Shown piece by piece: positions 10,814 to 21,161 of a DNA stretch of 64,000 nt. The stretch is taken from assembly GCA_013420905.1 (NCBI GenBank), contig JAAXNY010000006.1:3224001-3288000 (forward strand). Reading direction: 5' to 3'. The stretch's first letter is position 1; each line of letters begins with the position of its first letter. The notes beneath the pieces were generated by a model. That model was not told where the DNA came from. It ran no database searches and saw nothing but the letters and a program-made list of their open reading frames with translations. The DNA is from Collybia mongolica. Lineage: Eukaryota; Basidiomycota; Agaricomycetes; Agaricales; Clitocybaceae. Both the position numbers and the translations under genes were made by a program.

Positions 10814-11227
10814 CGTGCTTAATATTATTGATTCCAAAAAAAAAGTTTCAGGGTGGCGGTGCACCACCTCCCAGAAAACAGCCGTAGCCGCCCCCGACTT
10901 AGCCATAGTTCTATCTCGGAGAAGGCGCGCACACCCACCCGAAATGAATACCGGTACCGTACCTGGCTTCTGGGTGGCGACCGTCACCAAACTATGCTCT
11001 CAATTCCTCCCAGCCAATCATGTTATGTTCATTGCCGACATGTTGCATCACGTTTCGTCTCACGCGCTCTCGTAAACTCAGCCTCAGCAGAAGGTAAAAC
11101 ATAGATAAGTCGAGCAAGAATAATCCGACTTTGTAATAATATGTACTCAAGATCGTTGTCTGCACATATGTAACAGGTCTATTCTTGTGTGCACTACCGA
11201 AGAGCCAGCCAGGTGTGAAATACCCGT
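10814..11227. other. Intergenic, between repeat island and ligase gene
   Basis: CpG content returns to normal here. Open frames of up to 91 codons on the plus strand and 79 on the minus strand lack recognisable domains and overlap one another. I see no gene. The right end is the 3' flank of the ligase gene. Confidence 0.5.
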
Positions 11228-13909
11228 TCACAGTCTGGTCCGAATTGCTTCAGCCGGGGTAACTTTGAGTTTTCTCGCCTGGTCTCGGAGCACGCGACGA
11301 AGCTGACGACGCGCATCAATGCCTAGTGTGACATGGAAATCCCGTGCCCGCTCACCATTTTCCCTGACGGATTTTTAGGAATGACATCAATGAATTCTAT
11401 ACCTCCCGCTAGACGCTTATACGGCACTTTCACATCGGCAACGTGCTGGTACTTTTCATTTAATGCATGACAATGTATCTCAAGGGAACATACCTTTGTC
11501 AATACTGCCTTGAGCTTCAGGGACGCATCTTGATTGCCAGAAATTTGTTTCCGCGCCACTTCGCTCAAAACTATGTATGCCATGGGAAGCTCTCCACTAT
11601 ACTCGTCAGGTATGCTGACGACACATGCATCCACTACGTCAGGGTGTAAAAGGAGATGCCCCTCAAGCTCGGCCGGAGCTACTTGAAAGCCTCGGACCTT
11701 CATGATCTCCTGTCATGTGAGGTAATGTGATCAGGTGGTTGATGACATCTGGTTCGATATGAGCAAGCACCTTGAGTCGGTCGACGACATAGACTTCCCC
11801 ATTCTTGATGATCACTTCATCACCAGTACGAACCCAGCCGTCGATAAACGTTTCTCGAGTTCTGGTAGGATGTGTCAATTATAACACAGGCAAGCTAATG
11901 TCCCGACATACGCCGTCTCATTGTTGAGGTATCCCAACGCCATCGAAGGTCCCGTAACTACAAGTTCTCCTTGTTCGCCTTCAGCTGCTAATGAGCCATC
12001 GGTTTTAATCACTTTTGCAGTGATACCTGGTATGAGTTGACCTGCACTTCCAATAGTCGCGATATTCTGCGTAGGAGGGATCATTGCAACCGTTGTGCAC
12101 GTCTCGGTGAGACCTAGAAAATACATCAGATGAGAACGTTGCTTTGAAAGTACCAATCTTGCCATATCCCTGGCCGATAGCAGCGTTTGGCAAAACATCA
12201 TGTAACTTTTCCATAAGTTCCCCACTGAGAGGTGCTGCTCCAGACATGCAGAATTTAATGTGACTCAGGTTATATTTCTTCATATCTGGGTGCTAGATGG
12301 ACGATTGTCAGAGGTCAAACAAATTTGATACCAAAAAGTATACCTTGCACATCAACACAACTTGGGGTGGGACAATGCTGGGAAGAATATGAGAAATAAA
12401 CTATTGGGATTTTGCGCCGTCACATACTATAAGTGGGTGATTCGATGACGGACAAGGCTTTTCAAGAATACTGGGAAGTTGAACTTTGGTACTACGACCA
12501 CAGACATCTGTATAACCGTTGCGAAAGCTATACCACGCAGCTGAAAAAACACGTACTCCACAGAAGAGTAGGTAATGCAACTGAGTAAGTCATATCAGTT
12601 CCTGATTTTAAGCTTCACTCAAAACACGCACATTGACAACCAATCCATAAATGTCTGCTATCATGCTTCAGACCCCAAAGTACAACAAGTGGTAGGTAAA
12701 TGGTATGCTCACGAAAGAATGGAAGAACTGTAGTCCACAATCAACCAACTGACCACAATAAAACTACAACACACACCTGCGATTGCAACATCGCCAGGTA
12801 TCATGCGCTTATCCTTCCAGGAACTATCATTGATTCTATAATGAGTCGCCATTTGGATTACGTTTGCGATGACAGAATAATGAGGAATAGCAACGGCCTA
12901 AAGGAATGATGATCAATAGGTGGAATAAACAAACTCCAACTACGAACTTTGGGTTTCCCTGGCTTCTTAGTAAGTAAAAGAGGTACAATGTAAAACAAAA
13001 AGACTTGCCTGTTGTACCACTGGAAAAAGAGAGAAAGGCTAATGTCGTTTTCGATTCTCCAGCTTTAAGCCTTGGCTCAATAAAATGTTGTGGTTCATTT
13101 ATACCAAACTCCACGAGGTTATTAAGAGAAGGATGTGTAGATGTGATTCCGAAGCAAGATGGGTCCTCAATAAGGACAATTCTATCACTGCGTAGGCCAG
13201 TAATCTGAGCAGCTTTATGTGCAGTGTCCAAGAAAGTAGGGTGAATAACAAGAAGCGCTGCCTTGGTGGTACGAAGCTGATGTACGAGTTCCTCCACCAT
13301 GTAAGCAGGATTGGCAGGCCTGAATAGTAGTGATTAGAATCTTGACCTATACCCGGAGTTGGGCAGTTCTCACGTTATGATACCACCAAGTCGGTGGACC
13401 GCCCATATTGTAGTGGCATAGTCTTATATTAGGTTCAGTATAGTTGAAATACATGCAAGTAAACGTCTTTCGGTACAAACGTACCGATGTTGTTCGGACT
13501 GAAAACACATACTAGGGTTGGTGGTCACGTCAGACATGCAAGGTAGGTGAGGCAAAGAACGCACCTATATCATGACGCTCTGGTACGTACGAAGATTAAT
13601 TAAATGACCAAGCAACCGAGAATTATAGTTAGATACACACTGATACCCCAGTTGAGACTGAGTGCGTTTGCAAGCCCGAATGTTCGGTGTGAAAGCTGAA
13701 TATGCGAAAGTATAAGTAGAGATAAACATGTCAGGCAGATGCTGGACCTCTGAATGACCAAATGGACGGCCTGTGTGATCTTCAATTAGCCAAGGAGTTG
13801 CATACGGTCGAAGAGGGCGACTTGGGTGCTGGCTGTCGAGAAAGAATTGGGGAATGGTGAGGTCGTCGGGGATGTGCGGAAGGGGAAAAACAGAGCGAAA
13901 TTCGGCCAT
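11228..13909 (-). CDS. 4-coumarate-CoA-ligase-like AMP-dependent acyl-CoA synthetase
   Basis: An ANL-superfamily enzyme that would adenylate a carboxylic acid and transfer it to CoA; the substrate cannot be read from sequence. At least twelve introns split it. In order, the exons give LSHRTFGLANALSLNW, SPNNIDYATTIWAVHRLGG, PANPAYMVEELVHQL, the P-loop LSFSSGTTGKPKAVAIPHYS, VVVVPKFNFPVFL, FCMSGAAPLSGELMEKL, GQGYGLTETCTTVAMIPP, GELVVTGPSMALGYLN, DGWVRTGDEV, KVRGFQVAPAELEGHL and the catalytic lysine in PKNPSGKMLRRVLRDQ. Two introns use GC donors (12959-13008 and 12114-12162). Around 13508-13650 the usual short GxGDV linker before VCVFSPN cannot be found. The C-terminus TRL is not a canonical peroxisomal signal. 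It shares a 182-bp divergent promoter with MED7. Confidence 0.88.
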
Positions 13910-14091
13910 AGTGGAGAGAAATTAGGAATGAGCAGGTGGAAAAGATAAGAAATAGCATTTCATTATATAGAACGGATGGAACATAATCAACACAGTAAAA
14001 GGAACAGGGTCGCAGATAGCGTACAAGATCCGTACACACAAGATCCGATCAGTGCAACTACTCGCTGACGTAATCATACCCCAGTCTGCCA

Positions 14092-15025
14092 TGGACGACG
14101 ACGACGACGACGCTGAGTTGCGAAATCCGTTTCCCTCTCCACCTTCCCACTACGCACGTTATGCTACCCATAACCTGAACCTACTTGCTCTTTTACGGGA
14201 GCGCTCACAAGGTCAACCTGATCCTAACCAGCATCAAGTCCTTGCAGACCAGCCGGATGTCCCTGACTGGCCGTTAGTCCAACTTGAGAAACCTCGCGTT
14301 GACTGGATCCTAGAAGAACCCAACGCCTATTATGATGTTTTTGGCGATAGGTGGTTTGTGCGCGATTCATTTCTTCTTTCGCACGCGCTCGAAATTTGAG
14401 CCATGCTTGAGCATAGGTCAAGGAAAAGATACCGTCGCTCGCAGAGCTCGGTGGGAATCAATTATACCCAACTGACCCCAGCGTTGGTAGGGCAATGCCA
14501 CAAATATACTGTTCAGTGGCCTTATAAACACTTTTCGCAGACAGGCGTCCAGCGCTTCTGTCCGTTCTACGATCCTTACTTGTCGCATTTTCGTCTCTCA
14601 CATCGTCGCTACTCGCACCTCCCCCCACCAATTCGTCAAACACCCCACCCGAATGGCAGCGACATATAGAATGGATTACCGTTATGAGTCAGAACATTAT
14701 GGCAGCGGCCAACGATTTGCGGCCCGTCCAGGCATGTCCCGTACACTACTCCTTTGACCTCAATGTAATTTTCTCCTATACAGGCTCGAGGCAATCTGGA
14801 ACTCATGATGAAACGACAACTTGAGTTACGGAAGAGCGAATCAAAGGCGCTACATGCGTGAGCCAATAACGTGTTCCTGACATTCCACGATTAAATACAC
14901 GACAATACAGGAAATGTGACGCCATAGAAGCGCGACTTGCAGAGCTACGTTCACCGGTGCATATGCTCCCTCCAATATATCACTGCGCTCATCAAGGACA
15001 ACACCCAAGTACCCATCAGGTATAA
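14092..15025 (+). CDS. MED7: Mediator complex subunit 7
   Basis: MED7 belongs to the middle module of Mediator, which links activators to RNA polymerase II. The protein opens with an aspartate run (MDDDDDDAELRNPFPSPP) and carries the family core NLNLLALLRERS, DPNQHQVLADQPDVPDWPL, QLEKPRVDWILEE and VKEKIPSLAELGGNQLYP, followed by the helical half HIEWITVMSQNIMAAANDL and RGNLELMMKRQLELRK. Five or six exons are needed; one intron (14731-14783) has a GC donor after GTCCAG. Length, about 240 residues, fits. The exact C-terminus is uncertain: the frame ends at 15025 after KCDAIEARLAELRS plus a non-conserved tail, and a further splice at 15020 is possible. Confidence 0.88.
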
Positions 15026-15439
15026 AGGACTTATCTCCTGGACATCAACACTGATTATTGACGAATACACTTGACACAGAGCCTTACCCAAGAGCTTCCC
15101 ACTACTGTACGTTCCCTCACTTCTGTACTTCATTGGTTACTCATTACTCATTCGATTCTCGTTGGAAGACACAAAACGTAATCAGTTTGAATGACGTTCT
15201 ACAGTGGGCGGAAGAAATTGAATAACAAATTGTATGTCTCCTAAAAATGCTGGTCACCCGGGCAAGGCAATGTATTGTGTAGTATACAATGGCGAAATGA
15301 TAGTTTTACTGCAAGATATAGTCCCTTAAACAATCAAACCAAATCACCCGTAACCCTAACCCTAATAAGGCCCCAATAACACCTTTTAGTATTACCCAAA
15401 CACGTCCCACTGAACCTTACTTCCGCACGAATTTGAACG
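15026..15439. other. Intergenic with telomere-repeat-like box
   Basis: No gene is seen. At about 15352-15366 the sequence TAACCCTAACCCTAA gives two and a half copies of the common telomeric repeat, roughly 75 bp upstream of the BCL7-like start. Such teloboxes occur in promoters bound by Myb or Tbf1-type factors; function here is inference. Confidence 0.5.
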
Positions 15440-16172
15440 ATGGCGACCCGCCGAAGGATTGGCATTAGCGCAGCGACAACGGAAGCTGCTCGTCGTCAGT
15501 TGATGCAACCTGTCCCCTGTTGGGAGAAAGTGTGGGTTGCACCAACTGACAGCCCTGGCGGCTCAAGTTTGAAAGTTTTCAAATGGGTGCAGACAGAGAA
15601 GATGCAGGTCATTATGAAAATTTGAAATTGGCAACAGCAGGCTGCTTACATTCTCATAGCAATTCAGCGACGATGAAGGAGAGGTCGACGAACCGCTTGC
15701 ACCTCTACCCGACGAACCAGAGGTCGTGGAAGGTGATGAAGACATGGACCAAGACGAACCTATATCTACCATCGTTCCCGAAGCAACACAAACGGATGTC
15801 ATCAATGCCGATGTAGTTGCAACACAGGAAGCTCAAGAAGCCCAAGAAGAATTACTTTCCAAACCGCCGTCACCCCAACCCCAGCTTTCGATGTCTTTGC
15901 AACCTTCGTCGGACCTCGGTATTGACCCCATTGGCGATACGCTAGATGCCTCCCTCAACCCTATAGAAACGGGAATAGTAGTTGAAGTCGACGTCGGAGA
16001 GAAGCTGAATCCTGAAGACGGGATGGAGTTGGACATGACTGGACTTGGTCCTGATGGTCTTGGGCTCGAGGCCTCGCACGACCTGTCTCAAATGGAGACC
16101 ACAGATGCTCTGATAGGGGGCGTTATGATGGATCAGAGTGGGGATCCTTTCGCAGAGCCTGTCAACGAGTAG
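15440..16172 (+). CDS. BCL7-like protein, probable SWI/SNF accessory subunit
   Basis: Two exons (15440-15607 and 15660-16172) encode about 226 residues. The first 60 residues resemble the BCL7 N-terminal domain: a basic start MATRRRIG, then CWEKVWV and SLKVFKWVQ, matching the WEKKWV and LRIYKWVP blocks of animal BCL7. The rest is acidic and disordered (DDEGEVDEPLAPLPDEPE onward), ending DQSGDPFAEPVNE. In animals BCL7 proteins are subunits of BAF chromatin remodellers; a similar role in this fungus is inferred from the domain alone. The 52-nt intron follows KMQ and has a CATAG acceptor. Confidence 0.75.
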
Positions 16173-16707
16173 GCGGTTTTCATGGATTATCATTCCCGAT
16201 ACCCGACACCGAAGCCCTTTGCAACAGTCTGCCCGACTTCCAGACACGCTTTGAATTCAAAAGCTATTAGGTCCCGGTATCATCAAGAAAGCTTGCGCCT
16301 CTCGGAGTTCGAGGCCCTTCACTGCAAATGTACATCACAATTACGACCTTGCCGTCTAATAAGAAAATCATAGTGCAAATACGGATTGAACTCTAGAATA
16401 CATCTCAATATAAAAGAAGAACTGACTCTAGATGTAAATGGTTCATATACTGCGGCGAGTGGATATGCGTCCCATTATTTTATCCATGGACCATCGAGTG
16501 CTAAATTAGCATGTAAAAGATCAATACGAAGTGCCTTTTACATGGAGAGATGCGCAGTCATGTGCATGTGACAACAAGGGCCGCGTGCGTTGTCCGCAGC
16601 TTCGCCAACAGGCGTACATATAAACCCTCACATAACTATACCCGAGCTTTTCCTGAACCTTCAAACGTTGAATATTGAATTCCGACTGTTCTTGAAGGAA
16701 ATAGATA
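16173..16707. other. Intergenic region
   Basis: Short overlapping open frames on the plus strand show no recognisable domain. It holds the 3' flank of the BCL7-like gene and the promoter of the next gene. Nothing else is seen. Confidence 0.5.
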
Positions 16708-18491
16708 ATGGACCTGCGAGCTCTCGTCTTTCGGGATTACCCCAACCTAATATTTATCTCCATCTCAACTTTCACCGCTTTTCTCGCTTTGAGACCAACG
16801 TCGTCACCTGTGCCTATCATCCTTACCCTTACGGCTCTTTTGGTCTACTCAAGGATCCTCTTTCCATCTCGACATGCTGCTCTGTATACCACTGTCTTGT
16901 GGTTTACCATCGCCGTAGCAGGGACCCTGGCTAGAATAACAGCGTCACTCGATGCGCTTTCGACACCCATCTTTTCAATCATCGCGCTTTTCGTCCTAGC
17001 TGCAATGACTTCTTTCTTCACTCTAAGTGTAATCTATCTTGATACTAAAGTTTGTACACGCTTGCCCTCTCCTTGGTCTCAAATCACCCTCTTTCCTGCT
17101 CTTTGGACATCCCTCTGGGTTGTGATATCCTATCTTAGTCCAGTTGGGCGACTTTCGGCGTGGAGCCCAGTTGAAGGAATAGGCTCATATGATTGGATTA
17201 CCCAATTGGTAGGTGCTCCGGGTATTGATTGGATTGTGGCTGCATGGGCAGTCGTGTGTTCTCAAGCCATCGGTGCATGGTTCATTGGCTCCGAACAGAA
17301 AGAAAACGAGGAGCCATTGATTGCACACGAAGCCCCTGCACGTCAACAATCCCAACTATCCCATGTGGATAGTAGGGTACTGCTGGCCGCCCTACTCTCG
17401 GTACTCGCAGTCTCTTCAACCCTCCTAAGTAATCACCCTCTAGCTGTCATATCAGCGAACACGACCCCACTCAGCGTAGGTTGCATCTTGCCACCCTTCC
17501 AGCGATACAAACGACATAGCCTTATGTTGGAAGACTATATTCAAGAGAGTAACAAATGGAAGAGTTCTGCCAGGATTCTACTTTGGCCAGAAGGTGCGGT
17601 GACCTTCAATTCTGAAGCTGAGAGGAAAGAAGGTCTCGCAAAAGTGCAGCAGTCTGTTAAGGGAACAGCATATATTGGCGTCTCGTTTGAAGAGGTATAT
17701 AGTGACAAGGAGAACAGATCCCGGAGGTCAATCTCGAAACATACCGGTCTGGCCATCATTTCACAATGGTCATCAGAGCCCCACTTGGTATATTACAAAC
17801 GACATCTTGTCCCCGGTATGTCATCCCGAGGAAATCTGTAACACACTACTCATGCCGTGCACTGGTGATTATAGTCGCAGAATCGTTTTCTTTGACTCAT
17901 TCCACCCAACCTCCCAGCATATTCACACTCGAATTACCTCCACCGAAAGACATGAATAAGACTGATTGGGCACCCGGACCCAATCATACACGCCCCATCC
18001 CTATCACAACGTCCATTTGCCTCGATTTCGCCGATCCATCCCCGTTCGCAGAGCTAAGCTCAAGACCCGCATTGATCCTAGGACCCGCACGTACCTGGGA
18101 TATTTCCGTTGGGTATGCGATGTGGCGTCAGGCCAAACTACGGGCGGAGGAAGTTGGGGCTATGGTTCTATGGTGTGACGGGGGAGACGGTGGCGTCAGT
18201 GGCATCGCGGGGGGAGGATTTGGCGACTTCACCCAAGTTGGTCCAGGGTCGTGGGTGAGGACGATTGGAGTTGAATACCCATTCAAAAACCGACGCACGC
18301 CATTTGCATATTTGGGAAATGCTACCACGTTACTTTTTTGGGTGGTCGTTCTCGGAGGGTCTCTCAGAGAACTGTTTGGACATCTTCCGCAGGTTGGTAT
18401 GGTCAAGAGAGGATACAGAGATATTCGCAACCTATTCCAATCTCGGCCCAGGGAAGTCGGAGGTGCAGTCGAAGGCGACCTCCTAGGCTAA
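16708..18491 (+). CDS. Membrane carbon-nitrogen hydrolase, apolipoprotein N-acyltransferase-like
   Basis: Two exons (16708-17815 and 17875-18491) encode 574 residues. The N-terminal 200 residues form several hydrophobic segments (for example IILTLTALLVYSRILF and IFSIIALFVLAAMTSFF); a further one lies near LLAALLSVLAVSSTLL. A nitrilase-superfamily domain follows with the catalytic triad visible: glutamate in LLWPEGAV, lysine in YYKRHLVP just before the intron, and cysteine in TSICLDF. A last hydrophobic segment, TLLFWVVVLGG, lies near the end. This membrane-plus-nitrilase order is that of bacterial Lnt, which N-acylates lipoproteins. The fungal substrate is unknown; protein or lipid N-acylation is a guess from the architecture. 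Confidence 0.85.
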
Positions 18492-18691
18492 ACCTTACCA
18501 TCGCGTCATGATATTTTAATCTACTGTCGACTTCTCATTTTTTTTGTAAACTGGCTAAGAAATAACTGTTATGATTGTTGTATTGTCTTATCTATACGTG
18601 AGGTCCTACCACGAGGCGTGCATCATGACTCGTGTTTTGAGTGTGACTGAGCTCTGTTGGAGAGACACCAACGTACACGCACTTGCCGTGC

Positions 18692-18743
18692 ACTTGCAAC
18701 ACCTGCTCGTTATAAAGACTTGCAACACCTGCTCGTTATAAAG
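18692..18743. repeat. Tandem duplication, 26 bp twice, carrying a TATA box
   Basis: Two exact head-to-tail copies of a 26-bp unit (18692-18717 and 18718-18743) are followed by a partial third start. Each unit contains TTATAAAG, so a TATA-like element is duplicated. The array ends 11 bp before the ATG at 18754. Confidence 0.9.
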
Positions 18744-18753
18744 ACTTGCAGCC

Positions 18754-20884
18754 TTGATCTTGATCAGGTCCTTTTCCTTCACAGGTCCACATATTGAAGG
18801 ACTTGCCTGCACTCCGACGTCTCCATCGAAGAACTATTTGCGGTCGAGATTCGCCCGCAGCCCCCGTGGCTCCCTGAGCAGCTCGACCCGTCAGGCACCT
18901 GTGAGTTTTGCCTGCGTCGGTCGGGAACAGTCCTTATCGAAATATATTCTTGAGGGGGGCGATTGGGTTGATATCACCCACGCAGACCTACTCTTACAGC
19001 TCGACAGCGAGCCTCCCGGTATGAGCTTACCAAAATAAATTGTGTCTGAATCCATCTGCTCAATTTGTCCTTTGCCTTCAACAGTTTCTGATCTCGTCCT
19101 ACCCTCTAAGACTCCGTCAGATTCTTGCACGAACCACACACACTCCTCACCGACCCATTCCACCCACCTGACCAGAAACATACTAGGATCACATCCCCCC
19201 ACTCTGAACCTAACTCGGATCAAGTCTGCTCTTCTCTACTCGGGCTCTCGGATCTCACTCTCGACTTTCCTCTACCACCTACATATATTCCACCCAGTTT
19301 CACTCGAAGCTTTGTTCAGGCCGGGAATTGTAAGCCTAATATCTACCAACAAAGCGGTTTTGCCTCTGGTACAAATTTCCGTCCTCAGGCCGCTCCCAGA
19401 GAGAACATATCCGTGGACGGCAGAAAAGAATACCTCCCTACTCATCAAAGCGCTGATCAGCCACCTTCCTCAACTGAACCTCTCAGAGTTTTTGACCGTT
19501 TGAAATCGTGGACTAGGGCATTTGCGGTCTATTCTAACGTCACCTCGACCATCAGAAAACCACTTTTTTTGGATAAATTCTCAAGAGCTACACGCCGGCC
19601 AAAACCCACCTCAAACGAAAAGGCAGTTAAATCATCAAAGTCTTCCACTCAAGTTGGTATCACCCCATTCCTAGTCGTCCAACAGGCTTCCCTCCGCACC
19701 AGATACGAGTGCGTTGACTCTTCCAAACTCACAGGATCATCTTCGCTTTGAACTTCGATACCCTCTGTTCATCAGCCAGGACATCGTTTGTGCCCCCATC
19801 ACCTTCCTGGTTTAGCCAAAACGTGCCAAGTTTCAATCCTTCAGAACCATCGGGCTATCTCAAAACATCGCCACTTCTAGACGAGAATTCCACAAAACCA
19901 TCTACACCACCCTTATTTTTCATTTCTCATTTCTCATTCGAGACCCAATTCTCTTCGACTGTCGTCATTCGAAGCCGTAGAGGCTCGGTTATCAGTCTCT
20001 AACTCTATTCACACTCCATCACAAGGTTCGTTTCTGTTTGTCTTCGTTTAAATTCTAAGCTTGACGAGTTTAAGCGGATTGACTTTTCGACTCTAGTCTT
20101 AAGTGCCACTGATTCATCAGTTCCATTTATCGCCCTTTATACTAAATCTTCATCCAATCACTACCATCCCTTCGTGCCTCTTCAGCACTTGTCTGATAAA
20201 TTTGGACCAGATTTGATTCTCCTTCCTCACGGACTTTGGGAAGCCTTCAACGATATTTGTACCGAAACGGGGCTGTACTTGTTCGAAATGGATTATACTG
20301 GAAAACGGACGGACGTCGTAGATTTTGGCGGGGAGACAGATTATTCTCATTACCAATGGTTTCAGGATGCACCGCCCAGAGCTCCAGTGAGTCAAAAATC
20401 AACGTCCGTTATTCACCTTGTCAATACCGTGCATAGCCAGCCCCTCCGGAGCCGGATTATGTACCCCATCCAGACGTCATAGCTCAGAATGAAGCATTTG
20501 AATACGCGCTCAGTTGTGCTCCCAACATCCTATATGGTAGATATAAGCAATATGGCCAGGTACGTCCCTCATTTAAAACGTTTCCCGTATCGTATCAACC
20601 ATTTCCTCTAGTTGGGCGTTCTAGCTTGGTGTTCTGAGTTCGGCGAATTGATCGATGGTCTGAAAACCTTGGGTTTCGATGGCAATATGTTTGTCACCAC
20701 AAGAACGCAGGCTCTACAAACCTGTGAAGACCTACTTAAACTGAGGCTCGATATCAAGATGCAGATCATTGTAATGTATCTATCTTCTCAGGTCAGTCGA
20801 CTCAGAAGGTTTTTGGATGGCGAGGGTACGTGGAACGATTACCCAGAGCCTCAATTTCCACAGTATCCAGGAGACTCTCGTTAG
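18754..20884 (+). CDS. Uncharacterised multi-exon gene with an in-frame TAG
   Basis: I do not recognise this family. Plausible coding blocks, linked by good splice signals, are: DWVDITHADLLLQLDSEPP (to 19018), a serine/proline-rich exon from about 19111 to 19652 (including PLRVFDRLKSWTRAFAVYSN), DHLRFELRYPLFISQDIV from 19735, then SQNIATSRREFHKTIYTTL, GPDLILLPHGLWEAFNDI, EPDYVPHPDVIAQNEAFEYA and a final exon (about 20612-20884) with LGVLAWCSEFGELIDGLKTL and MYLSSQVSRLRRFLDGEGTW. The last exons look strongly protein-like. Between the third and fourth blocks the same frame is open on both sides of a TAG at 19813-19815, so the gene is either interrupted, uses a very short intron, or my join is wrong there. 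The start is uncertain. Confidence 0.5.
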
Positions 20885-21161
20885 CATAACTTACCAGTTT
20901 CCGTTTCGTTTCCGACAATCTTCACAAGGCGTGTTGTAACACATTTATCCCTCATACACACACCCTCTGCGCCAGGCAAGCAGATTGTACAAGCATAAAT
21001 TAAATAACAACCATGAACCTCGGAATGAAAATTAAGGCGACGACATCGTAAGAGATAGTAAAGTGTCTGGGCCTTTTACAACACAGTATACATATTTGCA
21101 TCCGCGCAATCCAATAAGATATTCGAGTAGGAAGGATGTCCTTTCAGGTGTAGAAATGAGT

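Noticed and set aside
10800..11104. Overlapping plus-strand open frames of 91 and 83 codons
   Set aside because: Two frames overlap the same bases, neither shows family similarity or splice extension, and they lie at the edge of the repeat island.
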